From Bacillota bacterium (GTDB lineage: Bacteria; Bacillota; Clostridia; Clostridiales; Clostridiaceae), in assembly GCA_023445445.1 (NCBI GenBank), contig JAEXLD010000096.1, forward strand, positions 1 to 64,000: a DNA stretch of 64,000 nucleotides, in the 5' to 3' direction. Below the pieces are notes generated by a model. The model searched no databases. It had not been told where the DNA came from and saw nothing but the letters and a program-made list of their open reading frames with translations. Positions within the stretch are counted from its first letter, which is position 1, and each line of letters starts with the position of its first letter. Positions 1 to 8,733 of this stretch are shown in pieces. The position numbers and the translations under genes are program-made.

Positions 1-21
1 GGTATTAATATTTTTTGGCAT
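1..21 (-). CDS. N-terminal fragment of an unidentified protein
   Basis: An ATG at 19-21 on the minus strand is preceded by a strong AGGAGGAAA ribosome site (about 26-34). Only seven codons (MPKNINT) lie inside the window before the left edge. The product cannot be identified from this. The ribosome site is the main reason to call it real. Confidence 0.5.
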
Positions 22-77
22 AACTTTTCCTCCTAAATTTATATAGTATATTATTCCAAAACTACCAGCTGTTCATA

Positions 78-124
78 CAAAAAAACAGTAGTTAGTTTTG
101 TTTTTACACAAAACCAACTACTGT
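78..124 (-). terminator. Rho-independent terminator of the four-helix bundle gene
   Basis: The arms 85-100 and 109-124 form a 16-bp stem with one wobble pair on the minus strand. A run of T on that strand follows (A-run at 79-85 on the plus strand). It lies just downstream of the minus-strand gene ending at 143. The stem resembles the one at 51283-51326. Confidence 0.8.
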
Positions 125-142
125 CCCTATTTAGTGAAGAGA

Positions 143-457
143 TTAGCATTTTTTTATGGATATACAGTGATCTTTTAAAAATGTATATTCATTAGTTAAA
201 TATCCTGTTTTCTCTAATATAATTAACCAGTATTCTGTTTCAGAAGCTTCCTTTAGTGAAATATGTATTTTATTTATAAAATCAGCTTTGCTGATAGCGT
301 ACTTTGCTTCGTGTATATTAGCACCAATACTAGTTGCACTTTTAAGGAGTTGTTTTGACATAACAAACTCCTTTCCATAGGAAATAAGCCATTTATAGTA
401 TTCCACAATGTAAACAGAAAAGTCTATAGATTGTTTAATTAACTCACTATCTTTCAT
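143..457 (-). CDS. Four-helix bundle protein (23S rRNA intervening-sequence family)
   Basis: A 104-residue, all-helical protein. Its middle and C-terminal parts (SATSIGANIHEA, then KEASETEYWLIIL) match the S23/IVS four-helix bundle family, which was first found encoded in intervening sequences of 23S rRNA genes and is also common as a free-standing gene of unknown role, sometimes as an accessory of diversity-generating retroelements. No reverse transcriptase, template repeat or rRNA is visible here, so it looks like a stand-alone copy. The start is the ATG at 457 with a modest GAGGT site upstream. A strong minus-strand terminator follows. Family confidence is good; function is unknown. Confidence 0.8.
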   Translation of the reverse strand: MKDSELIKQSIDFSVYIVEYYKWLISYGKEFVMSKQLLKSATSIGANIHEAKYAISKADFINKIHISLKEASETEYWLIILEKTGYLTNEYTFLKDHCISIKKC

Positions 458-612
458 TTTTTTACCTCATATTATATAAAAAATTTTAATATATATTTAA
501 ACTATATCCTATTAAAAATTACCTATTCAGTCTTATTTAATAGGAAGTTATGCAAAGAAAAATAACTATAAATTTTCTTTAGAGAAGAGATTGGCTATGA
601 TATTCAATTTTT

Positions 613-912
613 CTAAAAATAATATCTAGTTAATAGATCAATTGCTAGTAATATAGCTAAAACTATGTTATTGATTCTACTTTTATCATCTTTATCCTTT
701 TTAAAAAAGGAGAAAATATTTCCTATAACAATTAATCCGAAAACCACAGTCATAACTAGTTTAGATAAATCAAATGATGGTCTGTATTCAATTAATAACA
801 TAGCATACAAAGAAAATATATAGAATATTACACTTACTGCATATAACTTTGGACTCAAATTATTTGTTTTTAAAAATATTATTAATTTTTGTTTTATTCT
901 TTTTCTATTCAC
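613..912 (-). CDS. Small predicted membrane protein, three helices
   Basis: About 99 residues. A short basic N-terminus (NRKRIKQK) is followed by three hydrophobic stretches, each about 18-22 residues, separated by short polar loops including a FFKKDKDDK segment. The frame stays open upstream to a TTG at 933, but the GAGGAG ribosome site lies inside that extension and points to the GTG at 910-912, which I chose. No motif lets me name a function. The neighbourhood holds other small membrane proteins, so this may be an accessory region. Confidence 0.5.
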   Translation of the reverse strand: MNRKRIKQKLIIFLKTNNLSPKLYAVSVIFYIFSLYAMLLIEYRPSFDLSKLVMTVVFGLIVIGNIFSFFKKDKDDKSRINNIVLAILLAIDLLTRYYF

Positions 913-998
913 TACATATATCTCTCCTCGCAAAATATTACTAATAATCGTTAAATTAATTTATATTAAAATAGTAAAATACTTAAATTATTATATAA

Positions 999-1190
999 TT
1001 ACAAAGCTTTTTTACTTTTTTTAAGCCTTCTATATAAGTAAAGTGATATATCAAATATAATAAGGCCACATAATAGCCCTAGAGCACTTGAAAAGTTGAT
1101 AGATGTTGAAGTTATAACTTTTCCTACTATAAGGTAGAAGGAAAACATAAAAATATATTTAAATAAATAGTTTGAAATAAAATTCTTTAT
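999..1190 (-). CDS. Possible 63-residue membrane peptide lacking an ATG/GTG/TTG start
   Basis: On the minus strand a perfect AAGGAGG site (1198-1204) is followed in frame by ATT, ATT and ATA codons. An open frame then runs to a TAA at 999-1001. The translation has two hydrophobic segments (about residues 8-24 and 38-54) and a basic C-terminus (RRLKKSKKAL), as expected of a small membrane protein. The only in-frame ATG (1148) lies 15 codons further on and has no ribosome site. Either a rare ATT/ATA start is used or the original start codon has mutated. I set the start at the ATA seven bases after the ribosome site. It fills much of the 913-1445 gap. Confidence 0.35.
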   Translation of the reverse strand: MKNFISNYLFKYIFMFSFYLIVGKVITSTSINFSSALGLLCGLIIFDISLYLYRRLKKSKKAL

Positions 1191-1445
1191 AATAATACCT
1201 CCTTAAAAATGGTTTATATTTAGCATTTTACATACTTATATTATACATAATATGGTAATTGGATTCTAGTGTTGAAGTAATTTGTAATAAGTGAGTAATT
1301 TTCTTAAACATAGATGATAATATAATATATAAATTTATAGTTGCCTTATTAAATAATTTATAAAAATTTAATAAAGTAACGTTATTGAATTATAAAATAC
1401 AATATGATAGTATTTTTCCTTGCATGCAGAAAAGGAGGCAGAATA

Positions 1446-3125
1446 GTGAAAAATAAAATAATAGGAAACACACTAATATTCATATTTATAATAACTTTTG
1501 TAAATATATTTAAGAAATTATTTGGAGAAGGAAATACATTAATGGGTGTAACTATTATTACTACAGCCTTAACACTTATGGAAAAAGATTTAACTATATC
1601 TCCAGTTAAAAATTTTATGAAAATATTATCCATAAACACATTTAGTTTAATATTTTCAGTTTTAGCAATTAAGAATGTATTCTTAGGAATAATAATAAAT
1701 TTTATTGCACTTTTTGTTATAGGATATTTATTTAGCTATGATTTGAAAAAATCAGTTGTAGTGCCTTTTGGACTTCAGTATTTTTTTATGTTATTTTATC
1801 CTGCTGAAGGATTGGTATTATATAATAGATTTTTATCTTTGATTTTTGGATCTATATTTATAATGATAATCCAATTTATAGTTAATAGAGATAAGGTTTT
1901 TAAAGTTGGTATTAAAGTAGTAAATGAGATTAGTGATAATATACTTATTAAGATAAGAGCTATACAGAAGAATGAGGATACTACTAAAGGAAATCTAAGT
2001 ATAATAGAATCAATTAATTATTTAAAGAGAGTGATTTTTGATAAAAGAATAGATGATTATTATTTAACTAATGATGGAATTATAGTAACAGATATTTTAT
2101 GGGCTCTTGAGAGAATAAACTTATTACTTGATGATATAAGTACTTTAGAAAATAAAGAAGATTATTATGATTTGCTAAATGATGTATATAAAGAGGTTAT
2201 TGTTATAAAAAATAGAGATTTTAATGATAGTAACATAAATATACTTAAAAATAATTCTTATGATGAAAAAATAGAAAAAAAGTATGTAGAGGAATTTATA
2301 GGATTAATTAATACTTTACTTAAAGAAGTTGCAGAAATAGATACATTAACTCAAAAGGAAAAGAATAATATAAAAGTAGATTATGAAATTCCTAACCATT
2401 TTCATAACATAACAGTACATAAGAGAAATTTTAATATTGATTCGTCAAAAGTTAGATATGCAATAAGGTTAGGAATAGTGGGGACATTTACTGTATTTAT
2501 TGCTAAATTATTGAATTTATCAGAAGGAAGATGGATATGTTTTACAATATTTTCACTAATACAACCTTATTCAGAGTTTTCTAAATCAAGGGCAAAGGAT
2601 AGAATAATAGCAACTATAATTGGAGGACTAATTGTAATAGTAGCATTTACTGTTTTAAGAAATAATACTGAAAGAGCACTTGTTATATTAATGGCAGGAT
2701 ATTTAGATCCTTTTACTAGGAATTATAGAGAGAAAATGATTGCTATAACTGTATCAGCAGTAGCTTCAGCCTCACTAGCAGGAGGAACAATAGACATGGT
2801 TTTAACAAGAATTATGTTTGTAATAATAGGAGCTATATTAACATTACTTGCAAATAAATATATACTTCCTTATAAGATAAAGGATATGAAAAAATATTTA
2901 TATGAAACATATGAAGCATTAATAAAGCAGATGAAAGAAGATATTGATGAGAAGCATAATGATTATAGTATAAGGAACCTATATTTAATAACAGGATTTA
3001 TAGAAGATAAAATGAAGTTATCTATAAATATAGAAAACAATAAAGAGCTTAATGGTTACTTAGAAAGTAAGAGGTTAGAGGTAAATAATATCTATAAGGA
3101 TTTTCTTTTATATAGTAATTTGTAA
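1446..3125 (+). CDS. FUSC-family (aromatic acid exporter/fusaric acid resistance-like) membrane protein
   Basis: About 559 residues. The layout is a hydrophobic N-terminal block (about residues 5-150, several helices), a long charged cytoplasmic segment (about 150-335), a second membrane block (about 340-465, including SEGRWICFTIFSLIQPY) and a polar helical tail. This two-block plan is that of FUSC/aromatic acid exporter proteins, presumed to export small aromatic or lipophilic acids. I chose the GTG at 1446, directly behind AAAGGAGGCAGAATA, over an upstream ATG at 1404 with no ribosome site. It sits alone, with a terminator about 200 bases downstream. The substrate cannot be predicted. Confidence 0.75.
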   Translation: MKNKIIGNTLIFIFIITFVNIFKKLFGEGNTLMGVTIITTALTLMEKDLTISPVKNFMKILSINTFSLIFSVLAIKNVFLGIIINFIALFVIGYLFSYDLKKSVVVPFGLQYFFMLFYPAEGLVLYNRFLSLIFGSIFIMIIQFIVNRDKVFKVGIKVVNEISDNILIKIRAIQKNEDTTKGNLSIIESINYLKRVIFDKRIDDYYLTNDGIIVTDILWALERINLLLDDISTLENKEDYYDLLNDVYKEVIVIKNRDFNDSNINILKNNSYDEKIEKKYVEEFIGLINTLLKEVAEIDTLTQKEKNNIKVDYEIPNHFHNITVHKRNFNIDSSKVRYAIRLGIVGTFTVFIAKLLNLSEGRWICFTIFSLIQPYSEFSKSRAKDRIIATIIGGLIVIVAFTVLRNNTERALVILMAGYLDPFTRNYREKMIAITVSAVASASLAGGTIDMVLTRIMFVIIGAILTLLANKYILPYKIKDMKKYLYETYEALIKQMKEDIDEKHNDYSIRNLYLITGFIEDKMKLSINIENNKELNGYLESKRLEVNNIYKDFLLYSNL

Positions 3126-3220
3126 ATCATATTAAATACTTTTCATGATTCAGAATGAAATGAGTAATTATTACTTTACGTTGAATGCAAAACTAAGTGA
3201 CCTATATAATAACATTTGGG

Positions 3221-3274
3221 CTAGTTTGTCAATTCTAAGGTGTTTTTTCCGTTGCATAGTCTATTAATTGACAT
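3221..3274 (-). CDS. Possible 17-residue peptide ORF with perfect ribosome site
   Basis: On the minus strand AGGAGGA (3281-3287) precedes an ATG (3272-3274) that opens a 17-codon frame ending at a TAG (3221-3223). The peptide begins MSINRLCNGK and has a single cysteine. Nothing downstream on that strand looks regulated by it. It could be a free peptide, the remnant of a larger gene, or chance. The rest of 3126-3553 holds a terminator and the accD leader. Confidence 0.25.
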   Translation of the reverse strand: MSINRLCNGKNTLELTN

Positions 3275-3333
3275 AATTAATCCTCCTAATATGATAAGTA
3301 CAAATATCAAATTAATTATATAAGATACTTTGC

Positions 3334-3378
3334 AAGACTAACTTCTGTTTAAGTAAAAAAAACGGAAGTTAGTCTTTT
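3334..3378 (+). terminator. Rho-independent terminator upstream of the acc operon
   Basis: The arms 3334-3350 and 3359-3375 form a 17-bp stem with one wobble pair and an A-rich loop, followed by TTTTT. It separates the FUSC gene from the accDABC operon. Confidence 0.8.
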
Positions 3379-3553
3379 TCAATTTACAAGTTATATTTAC
3401 AATGCAAAATAATTATGGTAATATTTTACATATAAGTTAATTAGTGAGATATGATGAAACATAGATATAGAGTCTAGGTAAATATATATATAACAATAGT
3501 TGTTCAGCATACCGATTGAGAGTAATTTACAATTAATGAGATGAGGTGTAAAG

Positions 3554-4354
3554 GTGAGTGGAGAGTTATTTGTAAAATGCAAAGAATGCAAAAATATTGT
3601 TCAGAGAAAAAGTTTAAAGAAAAATAACTTTGTATGTAGCTTGTGTGGGTTTAATGAGTCCTTAGATTTTCAAGAACGAATTGATTTAATTGTGGATAAG
3701 GATTCTTTTGTGGAGGTTAATAAGTTTTCAGAGTTTTATAATCCTATTGATTTTCCAGGATATTTTGAAAAACATGCAAAGATTGTAGAGAATACAAATC
3801 TTCGAGAAGCCGTTGTTACTGGGGAAGCTAAAATATCAGGTTATTCAGTCATGCTAGGGGTAATGGATACTAGATACATGATGGGAAGTATGGGAGTTGT
3901 CGTTGGAGAAAAAATAACAAGATTATTTGAAATTGCTAGTGAAAAAAAGTATCCAGTTATTATTTTTATTGCGTCTGGTGGGGCTAGAATGCAAGAAGGT
4001 ATTTTTTCTTTAATGCAAATGGCAAAAACTACAGCAGCAGTCCTAAAATATAATGAGTTGGGTGGACTCTATATCAGTGTATTAACTAATCCAACAACTG
4101 GAGGAGTAAGTGCAAGTTTTTCATTTTTAGCAGATATAGTATTAGCAGAACCACGAGCATTAATTGGATTTGCAGGCAAAAGGGTAATAGAACAAACTAT
4201 TAATGGGAAAATACCATGCAATTTTCAAACAGCTGAATTTTTATTTGAAAATGGGTATATTGATAAAATTGTAGAAAGAAAAGAAATAAGAAATACTCTA
4301 AGTAAGATATTGTTATTACATAGAGAAAGCATAAAGGGGGTAGGAAGTGAATAA
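3554..4354 (+). CDS. accD: Acetyl-CoA carboxylase carboxyltransferase subunit beta
   Basis: 266 residues. The N-terminal zinc ribbon has all four cysteines (CKEC at residues 9-12 and CSLC at 28-31). A crotonase-fold carboxyltransferase core follows, with the IASGGARMQEG oxyanion/acyl-CoA segment. With AccA it transfers CO2 from carboxybiotin to acetyl-CoA, making malonyl-CoA in the cytoplasm. The start is a GTG at 3554 behind GAGGTG. It overlaps accA by eight bases and leads a compact accD-A-B-C operon. The position beside PKS genes, with no fab genes in sight, suggests a second carboxylase dedicated to polyketide extender supply. Confidence 0.93.
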   Translation: MSGELFVKCKECKNIVQRKSLKKNNFVCSLCGFNESLDFQERIDLIVDKDSFVEVNKFSEFYNPIDFPGYFEKHAKIVENTNLREAVVTGEAKISGYSVMLGVMDTRYMMGSMGVVVGEKITRLFEIASEKKYPVIIFIASGGARMQEGIFSLMQMAKTTAAVLKYNELGGLYISVLTNPTTGGVSASFSFLADIVLAEPRALIGFAGKRVIEQTINGKIPCNFQTAEFLFENGYIDKIVERKEIRNTLSKILLLHRESIKGVGSE

Positions 4355-5177
4355 CGATAATTGCATTAATAAGAAAAAAATAGATGGATGGAACAAGGTT
4401 CTTATAGCTAGAAAAATTAATAGAGTCCATAGTCTTGAAATTATAGAAAATGTATTCGATACTTTTTTAGAACTACATGGAGATAGATTTCAGGGAGATG
4501 ATAAATCAATTGTAGCAGGAATTGCAAAGTTGGATAACATCTCAGTTACTGTTATAGGGCAACAAAAGGGAAGTACATTAAAGGAAATGGAAATACGCAA
4601 TTATGGAATGACTAGTCCTCATGGATATAGAAAAGCATTAAGATTGATGAGGCAAGCAGATAAGTTTAATCGTCCCATAATATGTTTTATTGATACTCCA
4701 GGAGCATTTCCAGGGGTATCAGCTGAAAAATATGGACAAGCAGAGGCTATTGCTAGAAATCTGTATGAGATGGCTAGTTTTAAGGTTCCTATAATATCTA
4801 TTATTTTAGGCGAAGGAGGTAGTGGTGGAGCTTTAGCTTTAGGTATAGCTAATAAAGTCATTATGCTTGAAAATTCAATATATTCCGTTGTATCTCCTGA
4901 AGGATGTGCAAGTATATTATTTAAGGATTCTAAAAAAGCCCCAGAGGCAGCCTCAATGCTAAAACTAACAGCAAGAGAATTGAAAGAATTAGGAATTGTA
5001 GACCTTATTGTTAGTGAGGAAGGTACAGAAACTGAACTTTATGAAAGGATAAAAGAACTAATAAAAAGACTGTTAAAAGAGTATAGGTTAATTGACAGCG
5101 GAATACGAGAAGAACGAATTAATAGGTTTAGAAATATTGGAATTGAAATTGCCTTTAGTGATACAAAGGAAATATAA
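4347..5177 (+). CDS. accA: Acetyl-CoA carboxylase carboxyltransferase subunit alpha
   Basis: 276 residues, a usual length for clostridial AccA. It begins with the helical segment before HGDRFQGDD and contains GEGGSGGALALG and the VVSPEGCAS segment typical of AccA. It pairs with AccD to form the carboxyltransferase of acetyl-CoA carboxylase. The start is a GTG at 4347 that overlaps the accD stop by eight bases, behind a GGGGGTAGGA site, indicating translational coupling. The gene continues without a terminator into accB. Confidence 0.93.
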   Translation: MNNDNCINKKKIDGWNKVLIARKINRVHSLEIIENVFDTFLELHGDRFQGDDKSIVAGIAKLDNISVTVIGQQKGSTLKEMEIRNYGMTSPHGYRKALRLMRQADKFNRPIICFIDTPGAFPGVSAEKYGQAEAIARNLYEMASFKVPIISIILGEGGSGGALALGIANKVIMLENSIYSVVSPEGCASILFKDSKKAPEAASMLKLTARELKELGIVDLIVSEEGTETELYERIKELIKRLLKEYRLIDSGIREERINRFRNIGIEIAFSDTKEI

Positions 5178-5202
5178 TTAGTAAATGAAAGAGGGATATA
5201 TA

Positions 5203-5700
5203 ATGAAGGATTTTATTAATAATATTGGAGACTTGGAAAAGATAATTAATAAATGTGAACAATCTAAAATAGAATCATTTTACTATAAAGATACAGAATT
5301 TACATTACAGTTTTCTAAACAAAATGAATTAAAAGAAACTTTAACTATACAAGAAGAAAAAAATAGTAAAATTAGTTATAAGGAAAATAAATCTATTGAT
5401 AATAAGGAAGATGCAATATTTATAGAATTAAAAGAAACACAAAAAGTTATTGAAGATAACATAATAACTATAAAATCACCTTATGTGGGATATATTGAGT
5501 TAAGTAAAAAAATTAAGATAAATAGTGGTGAAATAGTGATAGAAAAAGGGGATTCTTTATGTTCAATAGAAGCTATGAAATTATATAATGATATAATTTC
5601 CCCAGTGAATGGAAGGATAGTTGAAATATTAGTTGAAAATTCATCATTTGTAGAATTTGAACAACCAATAATGATGATAAGGGAAGATAAATATGAGTAA
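5203..5700 (+). CDS. accB: Biotin carboxyl carrier protein of acetyl-CoA carboxylase
   Basis: About 165 residues. The N-terminal part is a variable, charged linker. The C-terminal biotinyl domain carries CSIEAMKLYND, in which the lysine (about residue 126 from this start) is the biotinylation site. I chose the ATG at 5203 behind GAGGGA over an in-frame ATG at 5185 that lacks a ribosome site. Its stop overlaps accC by eight bases. It carries CO2 between the biotin carboxylase and the AccA/AccD transferase. Confidence 0.9.
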   Translation: MKDFINNIGDLEKIINKCEQSKIESFYYKDTEFTLQFSKQNELKETLTIQEEKNSKISYKENKSIDNKEDAIFIELKETQKVIEDNIITIKSPYVGYIELSKKIKINSGEIVIEKGDSLCSIEAMKLYNDIISPVNGRIVEILVENSSFVEFEQPIMMIREDKYE

Positions 5701-7039
5701 AAAATATAATAGAATATTAGTTTCTAATAGAGGAGATAGTGCTGTTCGAGTTATAAGAGCTTGTAAGGAACTTGGTATTGAGACTGTAACCATTTATTCA
5801 AAGGCTGACATTGGATCATTACATACAAGATTAGCTGATTATGCAGTGTGTATTGGTGACTCTAAGAGTTCAAATTCATATTTAAATTCCTATAATATCA
5901 TGGCTATTGCGAAGGAATACAATGTAGATGCCATACATCCTGGAATAGGATTTCTAGCTGAAAGTTCGGATTTTTGTGAATTATGTGAAGCCTGCAATGT
6001 GGATTTTATAGGGCCTAAAAGTAGCGTAATTAATAAAATGGCAAATAAAATTGAAGCAAAAAAATTTGCTGAAAAATGCAATGTTCCAATAGTTATTAGT
6101 AAAAGTTTTGAATATTTTTCAGATGAATGTATAGAATTTGCTGGTAGAATTGGATATCCAGTTATAATTAAGGCTGCATATGGTGGAGGGGGAAAGGGGA
6201 TAAGAGTAGTTAATAAACATTCTGAATTAAAATCCTCGTTAGAATCTTGTTTTAAGGAAGCAAAAGCATATTTTGGAGAAAGTAATGTATTAATAGAAAA
6301 ATATATAAAGAATGCAAAACACATTGAGGTACAAATTATCGCTGATAAATATGGAAATGTGATATATTTAGGAGATAGGGAATGTTCAATTCAAAGACAT
6401 AATCAGAAATTAATTGAGGAAGCTAGATGTTCTACTATTTCGGATACCTTAAGATCTAAATTATATGAAGGTGCAATTAATATTTGTAAAAGTATTCAAT
6501 ATGAGGGTCTTGGTACAGTGGAATATTTAGTGGATGAAGATGATAGAATATATTTTATTGAAATGAATACTAGACTACAAGTAGAACATACAATTACAGA
6601 ATTAATAACTGGTATTGACTTAGTAAAAGAGCAAATTAGGATTGCTCAAGGAGAGGCATTATCATATTTGCAAGAAAATATACAATTTAACGGATACGCA
6701 ATTGAAACGAGAATTTTAGCTGAGTATTATAATGGGAACTTAATACCAGATTATGGAGAAATAACACATTTTTTTATACCAGGTGGATTAGGTGTTCGTG
6801 TTGATGTAGCTTACGAGAGTGGGAATGTAGTATCATTATTTTATGATTCATTACTCTGTAAGATATGTTGTCATGGAAAGAGTAAAGATGAAGCTCTAAT
6901 AAAAATGATTAGATGTTTAGATGAGTTAGAAATAAGAGGGGTTAGAACCAATAAGGAATTTTTAATGAAAATATTAAAAGATAAGAGGTTTAAAGAGGGA
7001 GACTATAATACTAATTTTTTAGATGAAATTAATTTTTAA
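5693..7039 (+). CDS. accC: Biotin carboxylase subunit of acetyl-CoA carboxylase
   Basis: 448 residues, the standard length. The N-terminal nucleotide fold starts ILVSNRGDSAVRVIRAC. The ATP-grasp region has the glycine-rich loop KAAYGGGGKGIRVV and the signature EMNTRLQVEH. It carboxylates biotin on AccB using ATP and bicarbonate. NRGDSA replaces the more common NRGEIA, a small deviation outside the ATP site. It is the last gene of the accDABC operon and is followed by a hairpin at 7072-7116. Confidence 0.93.
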   Translation: MSKKYNRILVSNRGDSAVRVIRACKELGIETVTIYSKADIGSLHTRLADYAVCIGDSKSSNSYLNSYNIMAIAKEYNVDAIHPGIGFLAESSDFCELCEACNVDFIGPKSSVINKMANKIEAKKFAEKCNVPIVISKSFEYFSDECIEFAGRIGYPVIIKAAYGGGGKGIRVVNKHSELKSSLESCFKEAKAYFGESNVLIEKYIKNAKHIEVQIIADKYGNVIYLGDRECSIQRHNQKLIEEARCSTISDTLRSKLYEGAINICKSIQYEGLGTVEYLVDEDDRIYFIEMNTRLQVEHTITELITGIDLVKEQIRIAQGEALSYLQENIQFNGYAIETRILAEYYNGNLIPDYGEITHFFIPGGLGVRVDVAYESGNVVSLFYDSLLCKICCHGKSKDEALIKMIRCLDELEIRGVRTNKEFLMKILKDKRFKEGDYNTNFLDEINF

Positions 7040-7071
7040 ATAAAATAGACTTTGAAATAGAGTATGTATAT

Positions 7072-7116
7072 AAAGGTATCTAATAGAATCATAATAATTT
7101 CTATTTGATACCTTTT
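7072..7116 (+). terminator. Terminator hairpin of the acc operon
   Basis: The arms 7072-7088 and about 7099-7116 pair with one mismatch around a ten-base loop. The right arm ends in TTTT. It lies 33 bases after the accC stop. Confidence 0.65.
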
Positions 7117-7162
7117 ACTTATATAATTGATATAGCAATAACTGAGCAGCTTATTATAACCT

Positions 7163-7196
7163 AAAAAAGAACTATGATATTATTACCATAGTTCTT
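7163..7196 (-). terminator. Minus-strand terminator of the flavodoxin-like gene
   Basis: The arms 7167-7176 and 7187-7196 are a perfect 10-bp inverted repeat. On the minus strand it is followed by TTTTTT. It lies downstream of the gene ending at 7241. Confidence 0.75.
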
Positions 7197-7240
7197 AAAT
7201 ATAGCTAGAATAACTGTTTTTATAATGTAGGTAGAATAAG

Positions 7241-7768
7241 TTATTTATTCAAGAATTCAATAATTGGATTAATATTTTCCTTTTTAGTCCAGTCTTGATA
7301 AGTACCAACTGATTGCACTAATGCTGATTGCCAAGGTTCATAATTAATAGGATCTTTTTTAGAAAGAACTTTTTTTAGCATTTTACACAAAGTTTTATCC
7401 TTAAGAGACATTTTATTTTCGTTCCAAGTGCCCCTCAAATAGTAAAATGGAATATTAGGTAAAGTGTTTTTTAAAATACGGTTTTTAATGTCAAATAAAG
7501 TAGATTCTGTATTAGGTGATGCCCCAACAGCAAATAATACGATAGTTTTGTGTTTTAAGAGTTGGTAATTCTTTGATAAAAAAGAAAGAGCAGCAAGTCC
7601 AGTTTCATAGATACCGCTACCAACAATAACTGTATCATATTTTTCAATTTTTGATATAATCACCTTTTTTATTTCTATGAAATCACAAGATAATTCTTCA
7701 CTTAACCACTGAGCATATTTTTGTGTAGCTCCATATTTGGATTGATACACTACTAATATTTTAGACAA
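7241..7768 (-). CDS. Flavodoxin-domain protein (HemG/flavodoxin_5-like)
   Basis: 175 residues. The N-terminus ILVVYQSKYGATQKYAQWL is the FMN phosphate-binding loop of flavodoxins, followed by VIVGSGIYETG and an alternating alpha/beta pattern. The length and the C-terminal tryptophan-containing tail resemble the menaquinone-dependent protoporphyrinogen oxidase-type flavodoxins. No haem genes are nearby, so a redox role for the neighbouring biosynthetic genes (for example with the acyl dehydrogenase) or an unrelated role are both open. The start is ATG with a GAGGAGG-type site. It is transcribed in the same direction as the phosphopantetheinyl transferase upstream of it, 74 bases apart. Confidence 0.75.
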   Translation of the reverse strand: MSKILVVYQSKYGATQKYAQWLSEELSCDFIEIKKVIISKIEKYDTVIVGSGIYETGLAALSFLSKNYQLLKHKTIVLFAVGASPNTESTLFDIKNRILKNTLPNIPFYYLRGTWNENKMSLKDKTLCKMLKKVLSKKDPINYEPWQSALVQSVGTYQDWTKKENINPIIEFLNK

Positions 7769-7842
7769 TAATTATTCCTCCTCTATAGATAAATCCATTA
7801 TTATAATATTAAATAAATAAATAATTAAGTACTATAACTGAA

Positions 7843-8538
7843 TTATTTATTTATGAAATGATTAGTAACATAAAAGTAATTAACATATTCCATAATATTT
7901 TCCGAATTATCATCTAAGGAACAGATACTTAATTTATAATTAGTATCAATAGTTATACTTTTTAAGGAGAAATTTCCATGAAAGTGATTTGAATCTACCC
8001 TTATATCATTTAAATTATCAAGTATAATTGAAAAAGAATTTAAGGGGATTGATAATCCTTTACCAACACATTTAACAAAACTTTCTTTTGCTGTCCAAAG
8101 AGTATAAAAATTATCTAGCTTATTGCTAACAGTCTTTGCTTTGAAAATATAATTATATTCTTCTGATGTGAAAAAATGTTTTGAAATACTATCAATATCA
8201 ATGATTTTAATTAATTCTATATCCACACCTATTGGAAAATTACTTAAGCAACATACAATATATTCTCCAGAATGAGATAGATTAAAATACAAATTAGGTA
8301 AATTATATATAAATGGTTTACCGTAATCATTTTTACTCAAAGTAATATCTTCATTTTTAATACCATATTTGCAAATCAAAATACTTCTAATTAATAAATC
8401 TCCTAATAAACATCTAATCTTGTCATCTTTAAATAAAAATTTTTTAATGGATTCTTTTTTATAGTCCGAAATAAAATTAGTTAAAGTATCAATTGTTTCA
8501 TCAGATAAATCAATTATTTTTAAAATATATGTTTTCAT
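7843..8538 (-). CDS. Sfp-type 4'-phosphopantetheinyl transferase
   Basis: 231 residues. It has the family motifs NLSHSGEY (about 86-93), GVDIE (104-108, metal ligands D106 and E108) and WTAKESFVK (148-156). It moves phosphopantetheine from CoA to the conserved serine of carrier domains. The locus holds six such domains by my reading (two ACPs in the first PKS, one discrete ACP, one ACP and one PCP in the hybrid, two PCPs in the last NRPS, minus any inactive one), so this is the expected activator. It is divergent from the biosynthetic operon starting at 8793, and the 254-base gap between them probably holds both promoters. Confidence 0.9.
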   Translation of the reverse strand: MKTYILKIIDLSDETIDTLTNFISDYKKESIKKFLFKDDKIRCLLGDLLIRSILICKYGIKNEDITLSKNDYGKPFIYNLPNLYFNLSHSGEYIVCCLSNFPIGVDIELIKIIDIDSISKHFFTSEEYNYIFKAKTVSNKLDNFYTLWTAKESFVKCVGKGLSIPLNSFSIILDNLNDIRVDSNHFHGNFSLKSITIDTNYKLSICSLDDNSENIMEYVNYFYVTNHFINK

Positions 8539-8694
8539 TATTATATATTAAAATCCTCTCTAAAAAATATATCAATACAATATTACCATATTTTACAAAT
8601 AAAATAAGATAGTAATCCTAAAAATATATAATTTCATATTTTGAAAGTAGAAATTAACACTTAAATATTATTACCTTGACTAAAGAGAGGGAGT

Positions 8695-8733
8695 ATGAGA
8701 AAATATAAATGTAAAAAAATGGAAATATTATAA
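8695..8733 (+). CDS. Possible 12-codon leader peptide before the extender-unit genes
   Basis: AGAGAGGGAG (about 8683-8692) is followed by an ATG at 8695 and a 12-codon frame ending TAA at 8733, giving MRKYKCKKMEIL. It lies 60 bases before the first gene of the PKS/NRPS operon. A TTGACT (8676-8681) is present nearby, but I see no well-spaced -10 box. A leader role is only a guess; chance is possible. Confidence 0.2.
   Translation: MRKYKCKKMEIL

Noticed and set aside
1382..1639. An 85-codon minus-strand frame overlapping the FUSC gene start
   Set aside because: It is antisense to the FUSC N-terminus and has no ribosome site; the sense frame has a strong one.
5890..6324. A 144-codon open frame on the minus strand inside accC
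   Set aside because: It is antisense to a well-conserved biotin carboxylase, has no ribosome site, and its composition follows the codon pattern of the true gene.
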